From positions 1 to 7,667 of the forward strand of contig USCO01000105.1 of NCBI GenBank assembly GCA_900553135.1: a DNA stretch of 7,667 nucleotides. The letters run 5' to 3'. How positions within the stretch are numbered: the stretch's first letter is position 1; every line of letters starts with the position of its first letter. The stretch comes from an uncultured Eubacteriales bacterium (GTDB lineage: Bacteria > Bacillota > Clostridia > Oscillospirales > Oscillospiraceae). Of this stretch, positions 1 to 6,483 are shown piece after piece. Under the pieces are notes generated by a model. That model was given only the letters and a program-made list of their open reading frames with translations. It was not told the origin of the DNA and ran no database searches. The position numbers and the translations under genes are program-made.

Positions 1-30
1 GGGCAGGGCCCGTTTTGTCGGTTCGATTGT

Positions 31-1056
31 TCAGCCCTGCTGAGACTGGGCCAGAACTTCCCAGTAATCCCGATAATTGTCGGCCAGCAGGCGGGGGGTA
101 TCCAGCCCGTAGGGGCACTTGGACACACAGTGGTTGCAGTGCAGGCACCCTTCGATCTTCTTCATCTTCTCCTGCCACTCCGGGGTGAGCCAACCGGCGG
201 CAGGGGCCCGGCGCAGCATGAGTGACATGCGGGCGCAGTTGTTGATCTCGATGCCGGCGGGACAGGGCATGCAGTAGCCGCAGCCCCGGCAGAAGTCTCC
301 GGAAAGCTCCTTGCGGTCGTGGTCGATGACGGCCTGGCGCTCCGGGGTCATGGCGGGAGGCTCCGGGATGCAGGAGAGGAACTCATCCAGCTCCCACTGG
401 TGCTGCACGCCCCAGATGGGCAGCACGTCGGGCTGCTGCTCCATAAAGGCGGCGGCCACCAGGCCGTCCCGAATGAGTCCGCCCGCCAGGCCCTTCATGG
501 CAATAAAGCCCATGTTGGCCGCCTTGCACTTGTCCACCAGCTCCTGCTCCTGGGGCCCGGCCAGGTAGCTGTAGGGGAACTGAAGGGTCTCGTAAAGGCC
601 GGAATCAATGGCCTCGTGGGCCACGGACAGGCGGTGGTTGGTGATGGCAATGTGGCGGATCTTGCCCTGCTTCTTGGCCTCCAGGGCGGCGTCGTACAGG
701 CCGTCCTCTCCCCCGGGCTTGGGGCAGAAGGCGGGGTTGTGGAACTGGTAGACGTCGATGTAGTCGGTCTGGAGCATGCGAAGGCTCTCCTCCAGGTCCT
801 TCCACATGCCTTCCGCCGTGGTGGCCCCCGTCTTGGTGGCGATGACCACCTTGTCCCGCATACCGGCAAAGGCGGCGCCCACCTTCTCCTCACTGTCCGA
901 GTAAGCCCGGGCGGTATCAAAATAGTTCATCCCTCCGTCGTAGGCCCGGCGCAGCAGCGCCACGGCCTCCTCCTTGGAGATGCGCTGAATGGGCAGGCAG
1001 CCGAAGGCCTGCTTCTGCGCCTGGATCCCGGTCTTTCCCAGTGTCACAAATCCCAT
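31..1056 (-). CDS. Aldo/keto reductase with C-terminal [4Fe-4S] ferredoxin-like domain
   Basis: A 341-residue cytoplasmic oxidoreductase. Residues 1-230 form an aldo/keto reductase TIM barrel with the family tetrad visible: Asp47 (FDTA), Tyr52, Lys75 (ATKTG) and His106 (YQFHNP). NAD(P)H-dependent carbonyl reduction is the family reaction. Residues 250-330 carry two cysteine groups, C256-x2-C259-x2-C262-x2-C265-P and C304-x2-C307-x2-C310-x3-C314-P, expected to bind two [4Fe-4S] clusters; Cys274 is extra. This fusion is a known subfamily of predicted oxidoreductases in anaerobes, and its substrate is generally unknown. The ATG at 1056 follows GAGGAGG with a 7-base gap, so the start is well supported. 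The gene has its own promoter and lies 136 bp behind valS, so it is probably not part of the valS operon. It looks intact and of normal length. The family call is firm; the substrate and electron partner cannot be read from sequence. Confidence 0.93.
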   Translation of the reverse strand: MGFVTLGKTGIQAQKQAFGCLPIQRISKEEAVALLRRAYDGGMNYFDTARAYSDSEEKVGAAFAGMRDKVVIATKTGATTAEGMWKDLEESLRMLQTDYIDVYQFHNPAFCPKPGGEDGLYDAALEAKKQGKIRHIAITNHRLSVAHEAIDSGLYETLQFPYSYLAGPQEQELVDKCKAANMGFIAMKGLAGGLIRDGLVAAAFMEQQPDVLPIWGVQHQWELDEFLSCIPEPPAMTPERQAVIDHDRKELSGDFCRGCGYCMPCPAGIEINNCARMSLMLRRAPAAGWLTPEWQEKMKKIEGCLHCNHCVSKCPYGLDTPRLLADNYRDYWEVLAQSQQG

Positions 1057-1091
1057 GGTAATTCCTCCTCGCGGGTGCGTTTTCTGTCTTT

Positions 1092-1120
1092 ATTAAACGG
1101 CCATTCCAACGTTCTGTCAA
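1092..1120 (-). promoter_or_regulatory. Sigma-A-type promoter of the aldo/keto reductase gene
   Basis: On the minus strand the -35 box TTGACA (1120-1115) and the -10 box TTTAAT (1097-1092) are separated by exactly 17 bases. This matches the housekeeping consensus at 11 of 12 positions. Transcription would start near 1085, leaving a leader of about 30 bases before the ATG at 1056. The element lies between valS and the reductase gene, which supports a separate transcription unit. Confidence 0.75.
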
Positions 1121-1127
1121 GAACATT
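1108..1127. promoter_or_regulatory. Candidate operator: dyad over the -35 box
   Basis: The half sites AATGTTCT and AGAACGTT (minus strand) flank a 4-base centre TGAC, and 7 of 8 positions are complementary. The dyad covers the whole -35 hexamer of the reductase promoter, a position typical for repressor binding. It has the outward form GTTC-N6-GAAC, not the Bacillus LexA form GAAC-N4-GTTC. No regulator is identified in the window, so the operator role is inference. Confidence 0.4.
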
Positions 1128-1135
1128 CCCCAGAA

Positions 1136-1152
1136 GCAAAGCTGCGCTTTGC
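1136..1152. other. Hairpin with 7-bp perfect stem behind valS
   Basis: GCAAAGC and GCTTTGC are perfectly complementary around a 3-base loop. It sits 16 bases from the larger hairpin at 1168-1191, in the 136-bp gap between valS and the reductase gene. No U-run follows on either strand. It may be part of a composite 3' end structure or a dispersed intergenic repeat. Confidence 0.4.
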
Positions 1153-1167
1153 AGGAAGTTCTTTTGT

Positions 1168-1191
1168 CTACTTTTCTTTCAAGAAAAGTAG
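1168..1191 (-). terminator. Putative valS transcript 3' end hairpin
   Basis: A perfect 10-bp stem (CTACTTTTCT / AGAAAAGTAG) closes a TGAA loop and begins one base after the valS stop codon (1195-1193). On the minus strand it is followed by ACAAAAG, so the U-tract of a classical intrinsic terminator is missing. It could still end or protect the valS transcript. The sequence is nearly symmetrical and could work in either direction. Position favours a 3' end role; the terminator call is moderate. Confidence 0.45.
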
Positions 1192-1192
1192 A

Positions 1193-3820
1193 TTACATGC
1201 TTTTCAGCTGTTCCTCCAGCTTAGCCACCAGCTCGGTAAGCTTGATAGCGCGCTCCTTCTCGGCCTCCACCACGTGGGCGGGAGCCTTGTTCACAAAGCC
1301 GGGGTTATTGAGCTTAGTGTTCAGCTTCTCCAGCTCGGCGGAGTTCTTCTTCAGCTCCTTCTCCATGCGGGCCTTCTCCTTCTCCAGGTCCACCAGCTCG
1401 GCCAGAGGCATGGACAGCTGGGCGGCGTGGGTCACCACGGTGACGGCGCCGGCCTCGGCGGTGACGCTGCTGTCCACGATCTCCACCTCGCTGGCGTAGG
1501 CCAGCTTCTTCAGGAAGGCCTCGCCCAGGGCGAAGATCTCCTTCTCATCGGTAGCCACGGTGAGGTGAGCCTTCTTGCTGGGGGGCACGTTCATCTCGCT
1601 GCGGCGGGTACGCACGGCGCGGATGGCGTCCATGATAAGCTCCATGGCCTTCTCCTCGGCGGGGAAGTTGCGGCTGTCGCTGACCTGGGGCCACTGGGAC
1701 AGCATGAGGAAGTCGCCCTCGTGGGGCAGAGCCTGCCAGATCTCCTCGGTGATGAAGGGCATGAAGGGATGCAGCAGCTTGAGCATGTCGGTGAGGACAT
1801 AGCACAGCACCTGCTGGGCCCGGACCTTGCTGTCCTCGTCGTCGCCCTGGAGGCGGGTCTTGGTCAGCTCGATATACCAGTCACAGTAGTCGTCCCAGAT
1901 GAAGTCGTAGATCTTCTGGGCGGCCACGCCCAGCTCGTAGCGGTCCATGTTCTCGGTGATCTCGCCGATGGCCCGGTTGAGCTTGGACAGGATCCACTTG
2001 TCCTCCAGCTCCAGCTTCTCAGGCAGCTCACACTTGTCGATGGTCAGGTTCATCATCAGGAAACGGCTGGCGTTCCAGATCTTGTTGGCGAAGTTGCGCA
2101 TGGCCTCACACCGCTCGGTGTAGAAGCGCATGTCGTTGCCGGGGCTGTTGCCGGTGACCAGGTTGAAGCGCAGGGCGTCGGCGCCGTACTTCTCGGCGAT
2201 CTCCAGGGGATCAATGCCGTTGCCCAGGCTCTTGGACATCTTGCGGCCCTTGTCGTCGCGGACCAGGCCGTGGATGAACACGGTGTGGAAGGGAGGCATC
2301 TTGGTCTGCTCGCAGGCGGAGAAGATCATACGGGCCACCCAGAAGAAGATGATGTCGTAGCCGGTAACCAGCACGTCGGTGGGATAGAAGTACTCCAGAT
2401 CCTCGGTCTTGTCGGGCCAGCCCAGGGTGGAGAAGGGCCACAGGGCGCTGGAGAACCAGGTGTCCAGCACGTCGGGGTCCCGGTGGATGTTCTTGGAGTG
2501 GCACTTCTCACACTCGCAGGCGTCGGTGCGGCTGACAGTCATGTGGCCGCAGTCGTCGCAGTACCACACGGGGATCTGGTGGCCCCACCACAGCTGACGG
2601 GAGATACACCAATCGTGGACGTTCTCCATCCAGTTGAGGTAGGTCTTGGAGAAGCGGTCGGGGACAAACTTGGTCTCCCCCTCCTCCACCACGCGGATGG
2701 CCTCCTTGGCCAAGGGCGCCATCTTCACGAACCACTGGGCGGAAATGATGGGCTCCACGTCGCTGTGGCAGCGGTAGCAGGTGCCCACGTTGTGCTGGTG
2801 GGGCTCCACCTTCACCAGGTAGCCCTGCTCCTCCAGGTCGGCCACGATGGCCTTGCGGGCCTCGTAGCGGTCCATGCCGGAGTACTTGCCGTAGCCTTCC
2901 ACCACCTTGCCGTTGTCGTCCAGCACCCGGATGGTGTCCAGGTTGTGGCGCAGGCCCACCTCGAAGTCGTTGGGGTCGTGGGCGGGGGTCATCTTCACGC
3001 AGCCGGTACCGAACTCCATGTCCACGTACTCGTCGGCCACAATGGGCATCTCACGGCCCACCAGGGGCAGGATGCACTTCTTGCCCACAATGTCCTTGTA
3101 CCGCTCGTCGTCGGGGTGGACGGCCACGCCGGTATCGCCCAGCATGGTCTCAGGACGGGTGGTGGCCACGATGACATAGCGGCCCTCCTCGCCCTGGATG
3201 GGATAGCGGATGTGCCAGAAGGAGCCGGGCTTATCCTGATACTCTACCTCGGCGTCAGACAGAGCGGTGACGCAGTGGGGGCACCAGTTGATGATGCGGC
3301 TGCCCTTGTAAATGAGGCCCTTCTCATAGAGGTTGCAGAACACCTCGCGCACGGCCTTGGAGCAGCCCTCGTCCATGGTGAAGCGGGCGCGGTCCCAGTC
3401 GCAGGAAATGCCCATCTTCTTCTGCTGCTTCACGATGCGGTCGCCGTAGGTGCGCTTCCAGTCCCACACCCGGTCCAGGAACTTCTCCCGGCCCAGGTCG
3501 TAGCGGGTCAGACCCTCCTTGGTGCGCAGCTCCTCCTCCACCTTGATCTGGGTGGCGATGCCGGCGTGGTCGGTGCCGGGCACCCACAGGGCGGCATAGC
3601 CCTGCATGCGCTTAAAGCGGATGAGGATATCCTGCAGGGCGCAGTCCATGGCGTGGCCCATGTGCAGCTGGCCGGTGACGTTGGGGGGCGGCATGACAAT
3701 GGTGAAGGGCTTCTTCTGGGGGTCCCGGCGGCCCTGGAAGCAGCCGCTCTTCTCCCAGTTCTCGTAGATGCGGGACTCTACCTCCTGGGGCTCATAAACC
3801 TTGGGAAGTTCTTTTTTCAT
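1193..3820 (-). CDS. valS: Valine--tRNA ligase (valyl-tRNA synthetase)
   Basis: An 875-residue class Ia aminoacyl-tRNA synthetase that charges tRNA-Val with valine in the cytoplasm. The catalytic signatures are present: the HIGH-type HMGH at 53-56 after PPPNVTGQL, and KMSKS at 527-531. The inserted CP1 editing domain, which removes mischarged Thr, is seen around residues 190-350 (TTRPETMLGDT at 220-230, GTGCVKMTPAHDPND at 271-285). Cysteine pairs such as CPHC (180-183), and CDDC followed by CECEKC in the 400s, look like zinc ribbons. The C-terminal 70 residues are a Leu/Lys/Glu-rich coiled coil, the usual ValRS tRNA-binding arm. Length is normal and the gene is intact. The ATG at 3820 has only a modest ribosome binding site, AAGGA 11 bases upstream, but no better in-frame start exists. 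It lies 58 bp behind the YcxB-like gene with no promoter or strong terminator between, so it should be read from the T-box promoter. Confidence 0.98.
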   Translation of the reverse strand: MKKELPKVYEPQEVESRIYENWEKSGCFQGRRDPQKKPFTIVMPPPNVTGQLHMGHAMDCALQDILIRFKRMQGYAALWVPGTDHAGIATQIKVEEELRTKEGLTRYDLGREKFLDRVWDWKRTYGDRIVKQQKKMGISCDWDRARFTMDEGCSKAVREVFCNLYEKGLIYKGSRIINWCPHCVTALSDAEVEYQDKPGSFWHIRYPIQGEEGRYVIVATTRPETMLGDTGVAVHPDDERYKDIVGKKCILPLVGREMPIVADEYVDMEFGTGCVKMTPAHDPNDFEVGLRHNLDTIRVLDDNGKVVEGYGKYSGMDRYEARKAIVADLEEQGYLVKVEPHQHNVGTCYRCHSDVEPIISAQWFVKMAPLAKEAIRVVEEGETKFVPDRFSKTYLNWMENVHDWCISRQLWWGHQIPVWYCDDCGHMTVSRTDACECEKCHSKNIHRDPDVLDTWFSSALWPFSTLGWPDKTEDLEYFYPTDVLVTGYDIIFFWVARMIFSACEQTKMPPFHTVFIHGLVRDDKGRKMSKSLGNGIDPLEIAEKYGADALRFNLVTGNSPGNDMRFYTERCEAMRNFANKIWNASRFLMMNLTIDKCELPEKLELEDKWILSKLNRAIGEITENMDRYELGVAAQKIYDFIWDDYCDWYIELTKTRLQGDDEDSKVRAQQVLCYVLTDMLKLLHPFMPFITEEIWQALPHEGDFLMLSQWPQVSDSRNFPAEEKAMELIMDAIRAVRTRRSEMNVPPSKKAHLTVATDEKEIFALGEAFLKKLAYASEVEIVDSSVTAEAGAVTVVTHAAQLSMPLAELVDLEKEKARMEKELKKNSAELEKLNTKLNNPGFVNKAPAHVVEAEKERAIKLTELVAKLEEQLKSM

Positions 3821-3878
3821 CTCTTCTCACGTCCTTATTTTTTAATCAAATCCTCGTTGGTTCCCTTACCTGGGAGGA

Positions 3879-4385
3879 TCAAAACAGCTTAATAGCCTTT
3901 TTGCCCGTTTTATCCTGGGCAAATACCAAAAAGGCGATGAAGTCTTCAAAGCCCTTTTTGCTGAAAATATGGCCCTGATTGCGGGACAGCATAAAAAACA
4001 CATAGTCCCGGTCCTCATAGATGGCGGCCACCGCCCCGTACTGGCAGCGGATATCCTTGCCGCCTGTGGAGAGGGTGTAGCCCTCCTCATCAAAATGGGC
4101 GGTGTACTGGGTATTCCCCTTCAGCACCAGCACGCCTGCCAGCCAGGCCCGCAGGTAGTTCAGGAACACCACCCACAGCAGCACCACCACGCCCAGCACC
4201 AGCTCGGCGACTCCCAGGGCTTTGCCCCGGCCCGCCCAGCCGTTTACCAGCAGGGTGAGCGCCCAGGCGCCGCCCAGCAGCCGCAGCAGCAGGCTGCGCC
4301 AGTGCCGTCCGCTGCCCCGGATCACCGCCCGGTTCAGCGCCAGGATGGCCCGCCAGTCGTAGAGCGTCTCGTTGGTAAATTCCAT
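3879..4385 (-). CDS. Small membrane protein with YcxB-like C-terminal domain
   Basis: A 168-residue protein of unknown function. Residues 31-50 and about 57-86 are hydrophobic and predicted to form two membrane helices, separated by a short loop GWAGRGKA. The remaining 80 or so residues are soluble: a beta-strand-rich stretch (about 93-135, including FDEEGYTL and QYGAVAAIYEDRDYVFFML) and a helix with GFEDFIAFL. This two-helix plus C-terminal arrangement fits the YcxB-like family (PF14317), common in Firmicutes and without a known biochemical role. The start at 4385 is strongly supported by AAAGGAGGT just upstream. It is the first gene after the T-box terminator, so its expression should follow Val-tRNA charging, an unusual place for such a protein. 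I infer no function beyond membrane localisation; the family call rests on pattern, not a search. Confidence 0.8.
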   Translation of the reverse strand: MEFTNETLYDWRAILALNRAVIRGSGRHWRSLLLRLLGGAWALTLLVNGWAGRGKALGVAELVLGVVVLLWVVFLNYLRAWLAGVLVLKGNTQYTAHFDEEGYTLSTGGKDIRCQYGAVAAIYEDRDYVFFMLSRNQGHIFSKKGFEDFIAFLVFAQDKTGKKAIKLF

Positions 4386-4404
4386 CGCGCACCTCCTTTC
4401 CCAG

Positions 4405-4439
4405 AAAAAAACGCCCTGAGCCTAACAAGGCTCAGGGCG
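4405..4439 (-). terminator. T-box intrinsic terminator
   Basis: An 11-bp perfect stem (CGCCCTGAGCC / GGCTCAGGGCG) with a 6-base loop TTGTTA is followed directly by seven U residues. It ends 19 bases before the start codon of the YcxB-like gene. Its 5' arm contains CCTGAG, which can instead pair with CTCAGG of the antiterminator, so the two folds exclude each other, as in T-box leaders. Confidence 0.93.
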
Positions 4440-4658
4440 AACTGATCAAAGTCCGTGGTACCACCTGAGTTCGGAGACGAAGGAATTTTCCCTTCTCCGC
4501 GCTCGCACCCGGTAACGGCGGGGGCCGCTGTCCCTTACTGCACTTGGGGGACAGAGCTTGGAAGCCACCTTCCTCTGCCTTGGGGGGAGACTTGCACCGA
4601 CCGTCTCCTCTCTTCACCCTCCGGGCAGGATACTCCTCTTCCGCATTGCTTTTCACAG
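4405..4658 (-). ncRNA. T-box riboswitch (tRNA-Val sensing leader)
   Basis: The leader of the YcxB-like gene and valS binds uncharged tRNA and decides between termination and readthrough. In order: lower Stem I helix GGAAG (4642-4638) with CTTCC (4564-4560); AGUA loop-E strand (4634-4631); AGAGAG bulge region near 4613-4608; distal stem GGAGAC/GUCUCC (4608-4603 with 4591-4586) with the GGUGCAA loop; then GAA-G-GUG-G on the 3' side of the specifier loop, giving GUG (4568-4566) as the likely Val specifier. A Stem III region (GUAAGG...CCGUUAC) follows, then the T-box AGGUGGUACCACGG (4466-4453). Its UGGU matches the ACCA end of a tRNA with discriminator A. The antiterminator pairs CUCAGG with CCUGAG, competing with the terminator. 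The T-box identity is firm; the specifier codon rests on a hand fold. Confidence 0.92.
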
Positions 4659-4664
4659 GGTTCT

Positions 4665-4693
4665 ATTATATGCAGGTTTCCCGAAAAAGTCAA
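4665..4693 (-). promoter_or_regulatory. Promoter of the T-box/valS operon
   Basis: TTGACT (4693-4688), a 17-base spacer and a perfect TATAAT (4670-4665) give a near-consensus sigma-A promoter. Transcription would begin near 4658, just before Stem I. The -35 box begins one base after the stop codon of the ABC ATPase gene (4697-4695), so promoter and upstream gene are packed together. A strong constitutive start is expected with control by attenuation, as is usual for T-box genes. Confidence 0.9.
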
Positions 4694-4694
4694 G

Positions 4695-5480
4695 TTAAGA
4701 CAGGAGAATGCGGTCGTTATCCAGCTCTTTTCCCACTCCCTGGCGGAACTTGGCCAGCAGATCGTCCACGGTGAGGGCGGCTCTCTCCTCCCCCGCCGCG
4801 TCAAAGACGATGTTTCCGCTGTCCATCATCAAGGTGCGGTTGCCCAGCTCCAGGGCCTGGTGCATGTTGTGGGTCACCATAAGGGTGGTGATCTTGTGGG
4901 TCGCCACCACATTTTTGGTGATCTCCAGCACCTTTTCGGCGGTGCCGGGGTCCAGAGCGGCGGTGTGCTCATCCAGCAGCAGCAGCTTGGGGGGCACCAT
5001 GGTGGCCATGAGCAGAGTCAGGGCCTGGCGCTGGCCGCCGGACAGCAGCCCCACAGGCTGGCGCATCCGGTTCTCCAGGCCCATGTCCAGCAGGGCCAGC
5101 TGGTCCCGGAAGCGCTCCTTGTCCCGGCGGGTGATGCGGGAAAACCAGCCGCCGCTCCCCGCGGCCAGGGCCAGGTTCTCCTCAATGGTCATGCCGGGTG
5201 CGCTGCCCCGCATAGGGTCCTGAAACAGGCGGCCCATCTGCTTGGCCCGGCGAAACTCAGGCTGGAAGGTGATGTCCTTCCCGTCCAGGAAAATGGAGCC
5301 GGAGTCGGTGAAGAAGCTGCCGGCGATGGCGTTAAACAGGGTGGACTTGCCCGCCCCGTTGGAGCCGATGATGGTGACGAAATCCCCCGGCTCCAGGTGA
5401 AGGGACAGGTCGGTGATGGCTTTCTTCTCGTTCACCGTGCCGGGATTGAAGGTCTTGGAGATGTGAGACAGGGTCAGCAT
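4695..5480 (-). CDS. ABC transporter ATP-binding protein (amino acid-type importer)
   Basis: The 261-residue cytoplasmic ATPase powers the importer encoded with its two upstream neighbours. All nucleotide-binding motifs are present: Walker A GSNGAGKST (39-47), Q-loop Gln87, signature LSGGQ (146-150), Walker B LLLLDE ending at Glu171, D-loop ALD and switch His204 (MVTH). One complete domain of normal size is seen, with no extra C-terminal regulatory domain. I choose the ATG at 5480 because AAAGGAGGG lies 8 bases upstream; an in-frame ATG 20 codons earlier lies inside the permease gene, lacks that site, and would add a tail unlike the family. The start overlaps the permease stop as ATGCTGA, so translation is probably coupled. 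No terminator follows before the next promoter. The family resembles the ATPase partner of PF04392 binding proteins; the substrate is unproven. Confidence 0.95.
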   Translation of the reverse strand: MLTLSHISKTFNPGTVNEKKAITDLSLHLEPGDFVTIIGSNGAGKSTLFNAIAGSFFTDSGSIFLDGKDITFQPEFRRAKQMGRLFQDPMRGSAPGMTIEENLALAAGSGGWFSRITRRDKERFRDQLALLDMGLENRMRQPVGLLSGGQRQALTLLMATMVPPKLLLLDEHTAALDPGTAEKVLEITKNVVATHKITTLMVTHNMHQALELGNRTLMMDSGNIVFDAAGEERAALTVDDLLAKFRQGVGKELDNDRILLS

Positions 5481-6406
5481 GCCGAACGCCCTCCTTTCTG
5501 TGCCTTGGAGCCCAAAAATCTTCTGCGCAGCATGGGCCACTGCTTTTTCAGGTAGGGCCCGGAGATGGCCAGCACCACAATGATGGCGGATACCAGCTTC
5601 AGCATGAAGGCGGGCATATCAAAGCGCAGGGCCACGGTGTACACCAGGCGGAACAGGAAGGCGCCCGCTACTACGCCCACGGCCCGGAGCAGGATGCTGC
5701 CCCGGCCCATAATGGTGCGGCCGATGAGCAGAGATGCCAGGGCGATGGTGACCATGCCGGTGCCGATATTGATGTCCACCGACTTCTGAGACTGAGCCAG
5801 CAGGCAGCCGGAGAGGGCGGTGAAGGCGTTGGCCACACACAGGCCCACGATGGTGGTAAAGGCGGGGTTGATGGAGGAGGAGCGCACCATGTCCGGGTTG
5901 TCTCCCGTGGCCCGGATGGACAGGCCCAGGCGGGTGCCCAAAAACAGGGTCAGCAGGACCACCACCAGAATCACCGCCGCAGCCGCCACCAGCAGCTTAT
6001 ACTGCCCGGCCAGGGGGGTGTTTTCCAACAGGTCCTTCACCATGGTGAACACGGTGTCCGTCTTGTTCATGTTCAGCAGAGAGGACCCGCCCATGATGGC
6101 GATATTGATGGAATACAGGCCCGTGTTCACGATGATTCCGGCCAGCAGGCTGTCCACACCCATTTTGGTCTGGAGCACCGCGGTGACAAAGCCGGAACAC
6201 ACTCCTGCCAGCATGGCGGCGGGCAGGGACAGCAGGGGATGGCCGGCGATGGCCACCACCGCGCCCACAGCGGCTCCCATGGTGAAGCAGCCGTCGGTGG
6301 ACAGGTCGCACACGTTGAGCATGGAGTAGCTCAAAAACAGGGCCAGTACAGTCAGGGAGCAGATGAGCCCCAGTTCCAGGGCAGTCTGCACCAAAGCAAG
6401 ATCCAT
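5474..6406 (-). CDS. ABC transporter permease (LivH/RbsC-like, BPD_transp_2)
   Basis: A 310-residue integral membrane protein forming the channel of the importer, probably as a dimer. It has about eight hydrophobic segments, among them residues near 10-30, 45-75, 85-105, 140-160 and several in the last third, and a basic C-terminal tail (LKKQWPMLRRR). The cytoplasmic segment GLSIRATGDNPDMVRSSSIN matches the conserved coupling region of LivH/RbsC-type permeases that work with PF04392 binding proteins. The start at 6406 follows AAGGAGGAG with a normal gap; an in-frame ATG 8 codons upstream lies ahead of that site and is less likely. Only one permease gene is present, in line with a homodimer. 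It lies 77 bases behind the binding protein gene, with a strong hairpin in the gap, and overlaps the ATPase gene by 7 bases. Family call firm, substrate open. Confidence 0.93.
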   Translation of the reverse strand: MDLALVQTALELGLICSLTVLALFLSYSMLNVCDLSTDGCFTMGAAVGAVVAIAGHPLLSLPAAMLAGVCSGFVTAVLQTKMGVDSLLAGIIVNTGLYSINIAIMGGSSLLNMNKTDTVFTMVKDLLENTPLAGQYKLLVAAAAVILVVVLLTLFLGTRLGLSIRATGDNPDMVRSSSINPAFTTIVGLCVANAFTALSGCLLAQSQKSVDINIGTGMVTIALASLLIGRTIMGRGSILLRAVGVVAGAFLFRLVYTVALRFDMPAFMLKLVSAIIVVLAISGPYLKKQWPMLRRRFLGSKAQKGGRSAC

Positions 6407-6435
6407 AGATGTCTCCTCCTTATCTCTCACAGCAG

Positions 6436-6467
6436 CCGGGGGACAGAGGCACTCCCCTGTCCCCCGG
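6436..6467 (-). other. Intercistronic hairpin between binding protein and permease genes
   Basis: CCGGGGGACAG pairs perfectly with CTGTCCCCCGG, and three more pairs (one G-U) leave a 4-base loop AGTG, giving about 14 bp of very G+C-rich stem. It lies 16 bases after the binding protein stop and before the permease ribosome binding site. No U-tract follows, so it is unlikely to be a full intrinsic terminator. Such structures commonly shield the 3' end of the upstream message and raise binding protein yield over permease; that role here is inference. Confidence 0.7.
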
Positions 6468-6483
6468 TATTTGGGTCTCAGTT

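Noticed and set aside
1..30. Possible terminator of the aldo/keto reductase gene
   Set aside because: Only 30 bases are available after the stop codon. A G+C-rich stretch (GGGCCCTGCCC on the minus strand) begins, but a full hairpin and U-tract cannot be judged at the window edge.
1108..1127. Dyad in the reductase promoter as a LexA (SOS) box
   Set aside because: The Firmicute LexA box is GAAC-N4-GTTC. The arms here face the other way (GTTC-N6-GAAC), so the SOS assignment does not fit.
319..1191. Plus-strand open frame opposite the aldo/keto reductase
   Set aside because: It has the same codon-aligned antisense pattern and composition bias. The minus-strand gene has a catalytic tetrad, cluster cysteines, promoter and ribosome binding site.
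3850..3879. Weak 6-bp stem (TCCTC/GAGGA plus one pair) between the YcxB-like gene and valS as a possible terminator
   Set aside because: The stem is short, the loop is 18 bases, and no U-run follows directly. It would not be expected to stop transcription before valS.
1274..3892. Very long plus-strand open frame (872 codons) opposite valS
   Set aside because: It is codon-aligned with valS (same position modulo 3), so each antisense codon is the reverse complement of a sense codon. It stays open because valS hardly uses TTA, CTA or TCA. Its translation is a low-complexity mix rich in G, V, L, H and A with no domain, and valS has full conserved motifs.
4455..5555. Plus-strand open frame opposite the T-box and ABC ATPase
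   Set aside because: It runs through the T-box RNA and is codon-aligned with the ATPase gene. The protein is unlike any family I know, and the minus strand explains the whole region.
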